Of a DNA stretch of 64,000 nt, positions 28,141-36,866 are shown piece by piece. Under the pieces are notes generated by a model. That model was not told the DNA's origin. It saw nothing but the letters and a program-made list of their open reading frames with translations, and made no database searches. Source of the stretch: Bacteroidetes bacterium UBA2664 (GTDB lineage Bacteria > Bacteroidota > Rhodothermia > Balneolales > Balneolaceae); the NCBI GenBank assembly GCA_002359315.1, contig DEMS01000003.1, positions 95,657-159,656 on the forward strand, given 5' to 3'. The first letter of the stretch is position 1; each line of letters starts with the position of its first letter. Made by a program: the position numbers and the translations under genes.

Positions 28141-28497
28141 ATGCCCATCTATATTAAATATATCATTCTCATCTTCTTTCTATTAAATGGAATCACTGCA
28201 TACTTTTTGACGGTTGATATTCGATTTGCATGGATTACAGGGTATCTTTTGGGACTGTTTACTGTTGCCTTCCATCTGTTTACCTCCCTTTTCACAAATA
28301 AAAAAGTAGGTGCGTCATTTTTTCGCCACTACTACATGAGTCTTTTCCTGAGATTCTTGATTATTTGCATACTCTACATTTTTATTCTGACAATGATAAA
28401 AATTGATGAATTTAGCTTTACTGTTAGTTTCATAATTTCTTATCTTTTCCATTCTGTAAACGAAGTGATTTTTTTAAATAAGAAACTATCAAACTAA
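28141..28497 (+). CDS. AtpI-like polytopic membrane protein
   Basis: This 118-residue, very hydrophobic protein has four predicted membrane segments and short basic loops (TNKKVGASFF near 53-62). Its size and position between AtpZ and subunit a match the ATP synthase protein I-like subunits found in this place in Bacteroidota operons. Sequence conservation in this group is weak, so the name rests largely on location and topology. Confidence 0.65.
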   Translation: MPIYIKYIILIFFLLNGITAYFLTVDIRFAWITGYLLGLFTVAFHLFTSLFTNKKVGASFFRHYYMSLFLRFLIICILYIFILTMIKIDEFSFTVSFIISYLFHSVNEVIFLNKKLSN

Positions 28498-28519
28498 AAG
28501 AGTACAAAGATCATTTAGC

Positions 28520-29587
28520 ATGAGTAAATTAATGCGACGGGCAGCTGCGATACTTCTTTTCTTACTAGCTTACAGCCCTGATGTAATTGCCGCTGATGCC
28601 ACTGATGCCACTGATGTCAATAATGATCAGGAGAGTGTAATAGATGTGATGGGCAAAGTGTCTAATCATGACTATTTTGAGCTGCCGTGGACAAAAGTTT
28701 ATCTGCCCAGAATATTCCTTTCAGAAGGTGAATGGCATGTTTACAAGAGCACAAAAAGTGCAGTTGATTCCGGGGAATTTGAGGTTTCAGAAGCAGGACT
28801 GGTGAGAACAAATGGGGCTGAAATCACTCTGGATATGTCCATTTCCTCACATCTCATCTATGTGTGGATGGGGTTATTACTAACATTTATCATTACTTTT
28901 TTAGTAGGAAACCGATATAAAAGCGGTGTTGGGAGAACAACCGAGCCAAAGGGCATTCTGCAAAACATGTTCGAAGTGCTCTTTGTATTTATTCGGGATG
29001 ATATTGCCAAAGAATTTATTCCTCACAATAAGTACGAAAAATTTGTTCCCTACCTTTTCACCATTTTTATGGCTATCACTTTTATGAACCTTTTTGGTCT
29101 GTTGCCTTGGGCGGCTGCAGCAACAGCTAATCTAACCGTGACAGCAACACTGGCAATGATTACATTCGTTCTGACACAGGTTAATGCCTCTAAAGATCAC
29201 TGGAGGCACGTATTTGTTTTTCCGGGAGTACCGGCATGGACTCGCATTATCTTGACCCCGGTTGAAGTACTTGGACTCTTTACAAAACCTTTTTCATTGG
29301 CAATTCGTCTTTTTGCGAATATGCTTTCCGGTAAGATTATGATTGTCTGTATCTTGGGTCTGATATTTGTATTTACAGATCTATTTGGAGCTTACGTTGG
29401 AGTGGGTTCCGGTGTATTTTGGGTATTGTTAACTACAGCGCTCTATTTTTTAAAGGTACTGGTTGCCTTAATTCAGGCTTATGTTTTCACATTGCTTTCT
29501 GCAGTTTTCATTGGAATGGCAGCAGAGGAGCACCATCATGAACATGATGAAACATCTGTAGCTCATGCTCAGAACGTTCAAACTTAA
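28520..29587 (+). CDS. atpB: F0F1 ATP synthase subunit a
   Basis: This 355-residue protein forms the stator side of the proton channel. It has a signal peptide (about 1-24), a long periplasmic extension of about 85 residues, then the usual membrane helices. The essential arginine is in KPFSLAIRLFANMLSG (Arg263). The C-terminus has a His/Glu-rich tail (EEHHHEHDE). The long N-terminal extension is a Bacteroidota-type feature and explains the length relative to the 271-residue E. coli protein. Confidence 0.95.
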   Translation: MSKLMRRAAAILLFLLAYSPDVIAADATDATDVNNDQESVIDVMGKVSNHDYFELPWTKVYLPRIFLSEGEWHVYKSTKSAVDSGEFEVSEAGLVRTNGAEITLDMSISSHLIYVWMGLLLTFIITFLVGNRYKSGVGRTTEPKGILQNMFEVLFVFIRDDIAKEFIPHNKYEKFVPYLFTIFMAITFMNLFGLLPWAAAATANLTVTATLAMITFVLTQVNASKDHWRHVFVFPGVPAWTRIILTPVEVLGLFTKPFSLAIRLFANMLSGKIMIVCILGLIFVFTDLFGAYVGVGSGVFWVLLTTALYFLKVLVALIQAYVFTLLSAVFIGMAAEEHHHEHDETSVAHAQNVQT

Positions 29588-29622
29588 AAAACAAAAACAA
29601 TAAATAAACACAGGTAAATACT

Positions 29623-29844
29623 ATGGGTTTTTTAGCAGCAGGCCTTGGAGCCGGAATTATCGCAATCGGTGCAGGAATCGGTATCGGAATGATCGGTAAA
29701 GGTGCAACTGAAAGTATCGCAAGACAACCGGAAGCAGCAGGCGACATTCGTGGAGCGATGCTTTTGACAGCGGTATTCATTGAAGGTGTAGCACTGATCG
29801 GTGCGATTGTATGTATTATTCTTGCATTAGGAATTGGTCAGTAA
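29623..29844 (+). CDS. atpE: F0F1 ATP synthase subunit c
   Basis: This 73-residue hairpin protein forms the rotor ring. The loop signature ARQPE is at 33-37 and the ion-carrying glutamate is Glu54 on helix 2. The glutamine and serine used by Na+-binding c-rings (Ilyobacter Gln32 and Ser66) align with Ile21 and Gly55 here, so proton coupling is expected. Helix 1 is glycine-rich (GAGIGIGMIG), as in other c subunits. Confidence 0.96.
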   Translation: MGFLAAGLGAGIIAIGAGIGIGMIGKGATESIARQPEAAGDIRGAMLLTAVFIEGVALIGAIVCIILALGIGQ

Positions 29845-29860
29845 AAACCGGGACTAAATT

Positions 29861-30379
29861 ATGCAATATTTCTTAGCTGGCGGGGGAGGTCTCCTCTCAT
29901 TTGAGACCGGATTCGGTATTTGGGTATTAATATCCACACTACTGTTTCTTTGGGCAATGAACAAATGGTTGGTGCCTCCTATAATGAAAGCTCTGAAGGA
30001 ACGGGAAGCGACGATTAAGACGTCTCTCGAATCCGCAGAGAAAGCTTTGGCTCGTGCTGAAGAAGTTTCCCGAGATAATGAAAAAGCGTTGAAGGAAGCA
30101 GAGATAGCTGCTCAAAAAATCAGAAAGCAAGCCATTGAAGAGGCAGAATTGTTGCGTACTGAAAGGATTGAGAAGTCTAAAGCGGAAGCTGATAAATTAC
30201 TTACGGATGCTCGCCATGTAATTGAGCAGGAAAAAAAGCGAGCACTAAACGAGTTAAGAAACGAAGTAGCTCAGTTGGCTGTTGAAGGAGCCTCTATTAT
30301 TTTGAAGTCAGAATTGGACAGTGCCAAAAATAGAGAATTAGTCAACTCCTACATCGAAGACCTGACAAAGAGTAATTAA
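29861..30379 (+). CDS. atpF: F0F1 ATP synthase subunit b
   Basis: This 172-residue protein has one N-terminal membrane segment (about 15-35) and a long charged coiled coil (about 40-150) that forms the peripheral stalk. It sits between the c and delta genes, in the standard order, and its stop is one base before the delta start region. Confidence 0.94.
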   Translation: MQYFLAGGGGLLSFETGFGIWVLISTLLFLWAMNKWLVPPIMKALKEREATIKTSLESAEKALARAEEVSRDNEKALKEAEIAAQKIRKQAIEEAELLRTERIEKSKAEADKLLTDARHVIEQEKKRALNELRNEVAQLAVEGASIILKSELDSAKNRELVNSYIEDLTKSN

Positions 30380-30380
30380 T

Positions 30381-30926
30381 ATGAGTTCGAAAGCAGCCAG
30401 ACGTTACGCATTTGCCTATCATGAAACAGCCATTGAGAATAATATTCTTGAAGATGTTAAAAATGATGTCAAATTGATAAGTGATGTGCTTGAGTCATCA
30501 AAAGACTTAAGATTTTTTCTAAAAAGTCCTCTGGTCAAAAAAGATCAGAAGCAGGCTGCTCTACTCGAAATTTTTGATAAAAAAGTTCAGCCATTAACGA
30601 TCCAATTGATGAAGATCCTAACTGAAAAGAGCCGGGAGTCATTGTTGGATATGATCTTAAAGCATTTTGTTGATTATTATAATGTTCATCACGGAATTAT
30701 TGAGATAGATATTACTTCCGCATATGAATTGGATAAAGAACAAATAAAAGAACTTATCAATCAACTGGAGATAAAAACCGGTAATAAAATTGAGCTAAAC
30801 CGAACAGTCAACCCAGAGTTGATTGGAGGTATGATGGTTCGAATAGATGATACTGTGATCGACGGATCTGTTAAACATAAATTAAGTCAGTTGAAGAATC
30901 GATTAACTTCAACTGCTGTTGAATAA
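30381..30926 (+). CDS. atpH: F0F1 ATP synthase subunit delta
   Basis: This 181-residue protein links the peripheral stalk to the alpha/beta hexamer. The N-terminal helical bundle opens AARRYAFAYHETA, and the C-terminal domain has the family pattern NPELIGGMMVRIDDTVIDGS (within about 145-170). It lies between atpF and atpA in the canonical order. Confidence 0.94.
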   Translation: MSSKAARRYAFAYHETAIENNILEDVKNDVKLISDVLESSKDLRFFLKSPLVKKDQKQAALLEIFDKKVQPLTIQLMKILTEKSRESLLDMILKHFVDYYNVHHGIIEIDITSAYELDKEQIKELINQLEIKTGNKIELNRTVNPELIGGMMVRIDDTVIDGSVKHKLSQLKNRLTSTAVE

Positions 30927-30943
30927 AAACATTAGGTAATAGA

Positions 30944-32560
30944 ATGAGTCAAGTTAGACCCGATGAAGTTTCGGCAATCTTAAGAAAACAACTCTCCGGT
31001 TTTGATGGAGAATCCGATGTATATGACGTAGGAACTGTTCTTGAGGTTGGAGACGGTATTGCCCGTGTATACGGCCTTTCAAAAGTTCAAGCCGGTGAAT
31101 TGGTTGAACTTCCCGACTCTCCGGATAGAGAAGGAAATCCGGTACGGGGCATGGTTTTGAACCTTGAAGAGGATAATGTAGGTATTGTACTCTTTGGAGC
31201 ATCCGATTTGGTGGAAGAAGGGCATACCGTTAAGAGAACAAAAAGTATTGCATCACTCCAGGTTGGAGATGGATTATTAGGCCGGGTTATCGATCCTTTG
31301 GGACGTCCATTGGATGGAAAGGGTGCTATTGCAGGTGACACGGTTGAATTGCCGCTGGAGAGAAAAGCTCCGGGTGTGATTTACAGACAGCCTGTGAGTG
31401 AACCCCTTCAAACAGGTATCAAGGCGATTGATTCATTGATCCCTATTGGTCGTGGACAGAGAGAATTGGTGATCGGTGACCGACAAACGGGGAAAACAGC
31501 CGTACTTCTGGATACAATTATTAATCAAAAAGATACTCAGGATGGCGAGCATCCGGTTCACTGTATTTATGTGGCTGTTGGACAAAAAGGTTCTACTGTA
31601 GCTTCTATCGTGAATACTCTGAAGGAGAATGATGCCCTGAGCTATACGACAATCGTTTCTGCTCCTGCAAGTTCTTCAGCACCCATGCGTTATATCGCTC
31701 CTTTTGCCGGCGCTGCAATCGGTGAGTTTTTTCGCGATACAGGCCGTCATGCATTGGTTATTTTTGATGATCTCTCAAAACAAGCGGTCGCTTACCGTGA
31801 ATTATCTCTTTTATTGAGAAGACCACCGGGCCGTGAAGCTTATCCCGGAGATGTTTTTTATCTGCATAGCCGACTTCTAGAGAGAGCCGCTAAAATCATT
31901 GATAATGATAAAGTGGCCCGTGAAATGAACAATATTCCGGATACACTTTTACCTATGGTCAAAGGTGGTGGATCGCTGACCGCTCTCCCGGTAATTGAAA
32001 CTCAGGCCGGTGATGTGTCTGCCTATATTCCTACAAACGTAATCTCTATTACTGACGGTCAGATTTTCCTCGATACAGATCTGTTTAACTCGGGAATCAG
32101 ACCGGCAATTGATGTCGGTATCTCTGTATCACGTGTTGGCGGGTCAGCTCAGGTTAAAGCAATGAAGAAACTTTCCGGTACTCTAAAACTTGATTTAGCT
32201 CAATACAGAGAATTGGAAGCATTTTCTAAGTTCGGATCTGACTTGGATGCTGCTACACAGCGTCAACTTAAGAGAGGTGAAATTACGGTGGAACTGATGA
32301 AACAAGGGGAATATGCACCTCTATCAGTAGATAAGCAGATTGCTCTTTTAAAAATAAACAGTGAAGGATTATTTGAAAAACTTCCCGTTTCAAAAATGAA
32401 AGAATTTGAAGCAATGTACCTGGAAACGATCGGTGTTAAGTATAGTTCCAAGATGGAAACACTCAGGAAAACCGGTGTACTGGATGATGATTTCGGAAAA
32501 GAGTTAGTGGCAGCTGCTAAGACGACAATTGATCAACTTTTAGCTACAGATGAGGCGTAA
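30944..32560 (+). CDS. atpA: F0F1 ATP synthase subunit alpha
   Basis: This 538-residue subunit carries the non-catalytic nucleotide site. The Walker A motif GDRQTGKT is at 178-185, and the ISVSRVGG segment containing the arginine finger is near 383-390. Length is slightly above the usual 500-520. The beta subunit gene, which in many bacteria follows gamma, is absent from this operon. Confidence 0.97.
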   Translation: MSQVRPDEVSAILRKQLSGFDGESDVYDVGTVLEVGDGIARVYGLSKVQAGELVELPDSPDREGNPVRGMVLNLEEDNVGIVLFGASDLVEEGHTVKRTKSIASLQVGDGLLGRVIDPLGRPLDGKGAIAGDTVELPLERKAPGVIYRQPVSEPLQTGIKAIDSLIPIGRGQRELVIGDRQTGKTAVLLDTIINQKDTQDGEHPVHCIYVAVGQKGSTVASIVNTLKENDALSYTTIVSAPASSSAPMRYIAPFAGAAIGEFFRDTGRHALVIFDDLSKQAVAYRELSLLLRRPPGREAYPGDVFYLHSRLLERAAKIIDNDKVAREMNNIPDTLLPMVKGGGSLTALPVIETQAGDVSAYIPTNVISITDGQIFLDTDLFNSGIRPAIDVGISVSRVGGSAQVKAMKKLSGTLKLDLAQYRELEAFSKFGSDLDAATQRQLKRGEITVELMKQGEYAPLSVDKQIALLKINSEGLFEKLPVSKMKEFEAMYLETIGVKYSSKMETLRKTGVLDDDFGKELVAAAKTTIDQLLATDEA

Positions 32561-32564
32561 TTAG

Positions 32565-33458
32565 ATGGCAAATCTGCGAGACTTACGAAATCGTATAAAT
32601 TCTATTAAGAATACACAGCAGATTACAAAAGCCATGAAAATGGTGGCTGCAGCTAAACTGAGAAAAGCACAACAGCGTATGTCAGCAACTCGCCCATATG
32701 CAAATAAAATGAGTAGTGTGGTAACCAGGCTTGCTGCGGTAAATAGTGCAGAAAATGTATTATTACGTCAGCCGGAGGAGTTAAATAAAGCACTCTTGAT
32801 TGTGGTGGGATCAGATAAAGGACTTTGTGGAGGATTTAACAATAATCTCTTTAGAACCGTTGAATCGCATATTTCAGATAAGCTCAGTTCATTCCGGGAA
32901 AATAATAACTTATCGTTGATCACTATAGGTAAAAAAGCCGGGGCCTATTTTACAAAGAGAAATTACAATGTGATAGAAAAACATCCCGGATTTTTTGATG
33001 ATTTAAATTATGAAAGTACATCAGAATTGATGGAGAATGTGATTCAAAAATTTGCAGTCGGGGAGTTTGATAAAGTTCAGATTGCATTCAATGAATTTAG
33101 AACAGTGATTTCTCAAAACAGATTAGTTGTGAATGTTTTACCCTTTGAGATGGAAAATGAAGACAACAGCTCTGATGAAAGCAATCAGGAATTTACGAAC
33201 TATATTTACGAGCCTGATGCGGATACAATTTTAGAGAAATTGCTGCCTGTGCATTTAAACATGCAGCTCTGGCGTGCTGTTTTAGAGTCTAATGCTTCTG
33301 AGCAGGGTGCAAGAATGGCAGCTATGGATAACGCGACTGAAAATGCAAAAGAGCTGGAAGAGGATTTAAGCCTTAAATATAATCAGCTCCGGCAGAGTGC
33401 CATTACAACAGAAATATCTGAAATTGTATCGGGTGCAGCAGCTTTGGAAGGTGCTTAA
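32565..33458 (+). CDS. atpG: F0F1 ATP synthase subunit gamma
   Basis: This 297-residue rotor shaft has the N-terminal coiled-coil start NLRDLRNRINSIKNTQQITKAM and the C-terminal signature stretch with MAAMDNATENAKEL near 255-268. It is the last atp gene in the run. The next element is a tRNA, so atpD and atpC must be elsewhere, as in other Bacteroidota. Confidence 0.96.
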   Translation: MANLRDLRNRINSIKNTQQITKAMKMVAAAKLRKAQQRMSATRPYANKMSSVVTRLAAVNSAENVLLRQPEELNKALLIVVGSDKGLCGGFNNNLFRTVESHISDKLSSFRENNNLSLITIGKKAGAYFTKRNYNVIEKHPGFFDDLNYESTSELMENVIQKFAVGEFDKVQIAFNEFRTVISQNRLVVNVLPFEMENEDNSSDESNQEFTNYIYEPDADTILEKLLPVHLNMQLWRAVLESNASEQGARMAAMDNATENAKELEEDLSLKYNQLRQSAITTEISEIVSGAAALEGA

Positions 33459-33549
33459 TCATCAAGATTTCATTCGTTGTGTTTTATTGAAAATCGATAA
33501 TAAACGCATTCATTTTTTGATTTACTTTCTTTATCGTCAAAGTAAATGA

Positions 33550-33557
33550 TATATTTG
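33550..33557 (+). promoter_or_regulatory. Putative -7 promoter element (TATATTTG) of tRNA-Ser
   Basis: TATATTTG matches the Bacteroidota -7 consensus TAnnTTTG exactly and lies 37 bases before the first base of the tRNA. No good -33 TTTG is found at the usual 19-21 base spacing, so the call is tentative. Confidence 0.4.
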
Positions 33558-33594
33558 ATGCGCGGATTTTATTGAAAGTTCGTTTTATCTTAAT

Positions 33595-33681
33595 GGAGAG
33601 ATGGCAGAGTGGTCGAATGCGGCGGTCTTGAAAACCGTTGAGGCTTCACGGTCTCCGGGGGTTCGAATCCCTCTCTCTCCG
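33595..33681 (+). tRNA. tRNA-Ser (anticodon UGA)
   Basis: The 87-base sequence folds as a class II tRNA. Acceptor arms are GGAGAGA (33595-33601) and TCTCTCC (33674-33680), followed by discriminator G. The anticodon loop CTTGAAA gives UGA, reading UCA and related serine codons. A long variable arm (AGGCTTCACGGTCT region) and a T-arm with GGTTCGAATCC are visible. CCA is not encoded. It lies 136 bases after atpG. Confidence 0.97.
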
Positions 33682-33690
33682 CACAATACA

Positions 33691-33721
33691 AAGCCCCAAC
33701 GAAGGTTGGGGCTTTTCTTTT
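33691..33721 (+). terminator. Rho-independent terminator after tRNA-Ser
   Basis: A perfect 10-bp stem (AAGCCCCAAC / GTTGGGGCTT) with a GAAG tetraloop is followed by a T-rich tract (TTCTTTT). It begins 9 bases after the tRNA and ends the transcript before the TolC gene. Confidence 0.93.
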
Positions 33722-33779
33722 AAATAAATCTGTGATTAACTCGTTTGTGCCTAACAATCAATAAATCACATTACAGATC

Positions 33780-35174
33780 ATGAAGAAAATTATAATTACC
33801 CTGCTCACCATCGGGTTTATATCTTTGAATGCACCGAATAGGGTCCTTATAGCACAAGATACGTTACGCATAAATCTAACGGATTTTATCCAAAAAGGCC
33901 TGGAACGTTCGGGGCAGGTTGCATATGAAGGGAAAGCCGTAGAATTAGCTGAAAACAGGGTCGGACAAGCCCGTTCACAACAGATTTTGCCAAGATTTGA
34001 ATTAAGCAGTCAACATGGATTGGTGCCGGGTGTAAAAAGTAATGTACCCGGTTTATCTTCGGGACAATTTTATCTCGATCCAAATTTGGAAAATGACTGG
34101 GAGAACTGGGCGATTTTTACAAGGGCTGAATTAAATGCCGTCCAGCCTTTATTCAGCTGGGGAGCCATTAGCAATGCTGTAAAAGCTGCACAAGCCGGAG
34201 CCAGAGCTGCAGAATATCAATTTAGCGCAGTTAAAGCTGAAGCTGAACTACAATTGTTTGAGCTCTATTACAGCTATTTGTTAGCCATTGAAATTTCAAG
34301 AATCCTTGAGGAGGCCAATAGAGAAATCGAAACAGTAGAGCGCAGATTGTATCAAATGAGAGACGATGGCGATCCGGATATTAAAGAGTCTGATATTTTT
34401 AAATTTGATCTTTTTAAAACGGAATTTCAGGTTCAAATAGTGGACGTAAGAGAGAGTCTGGATTATGTAAAACGTATTTGGGATTATGCACTACAGGCAG
34501 AACCGGATGTTGTCTATATTCCTGAGGAGAATTTTTTAGATCCTTTGAACTACGAATTAAACAGTTTTGATTACTATCAAAATCAAGCCATGGTGATGAG
34601 ACCGGAATTGAAAGGTGTCGAATCCGGGATGGAAGCGTTAAGCAGCTCAAAAGAGTCTGTTAGAGCCCGGCTATTCCCGATGGTTTTTTTAGGCATCACC
34701 GGTAGTTTTGCAAATACTCCAAACAGGCCACGGCAGACAAATCCATTTATAATAAACAGTACAAATTATGCATCCGGAGCAATAGGCCTGGGAATCAGAC
34801 AAAATTTAAACTTTTCATCTACCCGAAAATCAATTGAACGTGCAGATATTGAGTACAGAAGAATTAATGATCTGCATAAAGCAGTAACAGATGGTATCAT
34901 TATTGAATTAAATGATCGTTATCGGGAAGCAGTCATTGCAGAGTCAAGACTAAATCAAACCCGTGAAGCACTGGTTATCGCCAGAAATTGGGAAAGGAAT
35001 GAACAATTAAATTATGATCTTGGGTTTGGTGATGTAGAAGATCTGTTAGATGCTGTACAAAAAGAATTAGAATTACGACTGGAATTGAAACAAAATGTGT
35101 TTGAATTGAATAGAAAGAGTGCAGCACTTCTTAAAGCAGGCGGGCTTCCTATACAATCATTGACTTCTAATTAA
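33780..35174 (+). CDS. TolC-family outer-membrane efflux protein
   Basis: This 464-residue protein has a signal peptide (about 1-26, ending near LIAQD) and the long alternating helical and strand repeats of the OEP/TolC family, with two homologous halves and conserved helical stretches such as AKLEQARSQQILP-like VGQARSQQILPRFEL near 62-76. It would form a trimeric outer-membrane channel. No membrane-fusion or inner-membrane pump gene is adjacent; the next gene, 6 bases away, is MlaC-like. Which transporter it serves is not shown. Confidence 0.87.
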   Translation: MKKIIITLLTIGFISLNAPNRVLIAQDTLRINLTDFIQKGLERSGQVAYEGKAVELAENRVGQARSQQILPRFELSSQHGLVPGVKSNVPGLSSGQFYLDPNLENDWENWAIFTRAELNAVQPLFSWGAISNAVKAAQAGARAAEYQFSAVKAEAELQLFELYYSYLLAIEISRILEEANREIETVERRLYQMRDDGDPDIKESDIFKFDLFKTEFQVQIVDVRESLDYVKRIWDYALQAEPDVVYIPEENFLDPLNYELNSFDYYQNQAMVMRPELKGVESGMEALSSSKESVRARLFPMVFLGITGSFANTPNRPRQTNPFIINSTNYASGAIGLGIRQNLNFSSTRKSIERADIEYRRINDLHKAVTDGIIIELNDRYREAVIAESRLNQTREALVIARNWERNEQLNYDLGFGDVEDLLDAVQKELELRLELKQNVFELNRKSAALLKAGGLPIQSLTSN

Positions 35175-35180
35175 TCTATT

Positions 35181-35780
35181 ATGTTTAAGACTTTAATAAT
35201 ATTGGTATTTAGTATATTATTTACAGTGCCTTCGAATACAGTTCAATCACAAAATAGCTCAGAAGAAATAAGAGCTATGTTAAATGAAAGAGATGCAGAA
35301 ATAAAAGAACTGTTAGGTCCGGGCGATATTGAATATACTCAGGCGCAGCGGGATGAATTAAAAGATATAATCAATGATGTGATATATTATAGAGCCATGG
35401 CACAAGTTGCATTGGGAAATACTTATAATGAGATATCAGAGGAGGATAGAGAGGAATTTGTATCACTTTTTTCCACGATCATTAGAGATAATTCTCTTAA
35501 CAGATTGGATATATATAGGGCCGAGGTGGCATACACAAATATTCAGGTGAATGATGATCAGGCTTTTATAGAAACAACAGCAGAATTAGAGGATGTTCGT
35601 ACTGCAGTCGACTATAATATGAGAAAAATTGATGGAAACTGGATGATTACTGATATGACTATCGATTCAGTATCAACAGCGGAATCTTATAATAGACAGT
35701 TTCAAAGTATTATTCGGCAAAGAGGATTTGATGCTCTTTTGCAAAGTCTGCGTAGAAGAGCTGCCAGGGCTTCAACATAA
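35181..35780 (+). CDS. MlaC/Ttg2D-family periplasmic phospholipid-binding protein
   Basis: This 199-residue protein has a signal peptide (about 1-23) and a MlaC-like fold: an N-terminal helical part, then strands with the pattern AEVAYTNIQVNDDQAFIETTA, MRKIDGNWMITDM and a C-terminal YNRQFQSIIRQRGFDALLQSL helix typical of the Tol_Tol_Ttg2 family. MlaC shuttles phospholipids between outer-membrane and inner-membrane Mla complexes. No mlaE, mlaF or mlaD gene is seen in the window. It pairs with the TolC gene upstream (6-base gap). Confidence 0.82.
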   Translation: MFKTLIILVFSILFTVPSNTVQSQNSSEEIRAMLNERDAEIKELLGPGDIEYTQAQRDELKDIINDVIYYRAMAQVALGNTYNEISEEDREEFVSLFSTIIRDNSLNRLDIYRAEVAYTNIQVNDDQAFIETTAELEDVRTAVDYNMRKIDGNWMITDMTIDSVSTAESYNRQFQSIIRQRGFDALLQSLRRRAARAST

Positions 35781-35788
35781 TAGAACTG

Positions 35789-36796
35789 ATGAGTTATTCA
35801 TATTCCAATAATAAGCTGGCTGATGAAGGATATATTTATGTTACATATGGTGACACAAAATATCTGAAACATGCTCTCTCAAGTGTGCTTACACTAAGGC
35901 GATATGATGATCATCGAGAGGTGGCACTTTTTTGTTCTGACCGTCATATTGAGCAGTTAGAAAAAAATGATTTAACTCAATATTTTACACATGTTTTTAA
36001 GCTTCCAATTGAAAATCAATCGATAACTGGGTTTAAACACAATCTGAATCGGTTTTTACCATTCAATAAAAATCTTTTTATCGATAGTGATATTATTTGG
36101 TGTAAAAATCCGGATAATCTTTGGTCCAGTTTCTCACCATATCAATTTACAATCACTGGAAATCTGGCTGCGGATATATTTTTCGGGTCTCACAAAGGCT
36201 TTGGCATCATTAAGGATTTCCTTTTGGCCAGAAGAAGCAGAACATTGAAGCGATTTGGTTTAAGTTACCTAAGCAGAGTACAAACGGGTATGATTTATAT
36301 ATCAGATCCTCAGCTTGCTGAAAAAGTTTGTGAACAATCAAAAGAATATTTTAATCAAAGGCATCTTACTCACTTCATAAGCCGAAAAGAGGAGCACGGC
36401 AGAATGGAAGAGAGTTGTGAATGGAGCATGGCGATGGCAATGTCTAAACTGAATCTTCAGGTATTTCCTTGGCTGAATGGTTATGAAAGTCCACAGCTTG
36501 ACTTCATTGATAGTTTTACTATTTATGATGAAGATTTTAACCATGTTGAATGCCTGATCTATACAAATAATTTTGTCTATGATTTAAAAGGGTTGAAATC
36601 AAAAAAACTTCAATCTTTATTGATTAACATCATCACAAAAATCCCCGGACGAGGTGATTTTCTATATGCGACACCCTATTGTCTTCATTTTGGATGGTAT
36701 CATCAAAAAGATCCCTTGAATGAATTTTCAGACAGATGCTGGAATCGAATAATAAGGCAAAATAGGAGTGAACAGGTTTCTAAATCTGCTATCTAA
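35789..36796 (+). CDS. Glycosyltransferase-like protein with DxD motif
   Basis: This 335-residue protein has a nucleotide-diphospho-sugar transferase (GT-A) appearance: an N-terminal IYVTYGDTKYLKHALSSVLTLR stretch, then the DSD motif at 99-101 within NKNLFIDSDIIWCKNPD, as in GT8-like enzymes. There is no signal or membrane segment. It starts 8 bases after the MlaC-like gene and is followed by another glycosyltransferase. The sugar and acceptor cannot be read from the sequence. Confidence 0.7.
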   Translation: MSYSYSNNKLADEGYIYVTYGDTKYLKHALSSVLTLRRYDDHREVALFCSDRHIEQLEKNDLTQYFTHVFKLPIENQSITGFKHNLNRFLPFNKNLFIDSDIIWCKNPDNLWSSFSPYQFTITGNLAADIFFGSHKGFGIIKDFLLARRSRTLKRFGLSYLSRVQTGMIYISDPQLAEKVCEQSKEYFNQRHLTHFISRKEEHGRMEESCEWSMAMAMSKLNLQVFPWLNGYESPQLDFIDSFTIYDEDFNHVECLIYTNNFVYDLKGLKSKKLQSLLINIITKIPGRGDFLYATPYCLHFGWYHQKDPLNEFSDRCWNRIIRQNRSEQVSKSAI

Positions 36797-36866
36797 GAAA
36801 TTGGATCTAACTTTACATTTTGAAGTAATTCTAAGTATTTAAAGTACCAGATTCATATCATTCACC

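Noticed and set aside
33520..33547. 9-bp inverted repeat after atpG considered as the operon terminator
   Set aside because: The stem (ATTTACTTT/AAAGTAAAT) is AT-rich and no T-run follows, so it is not a convincing intrinsic terminator.
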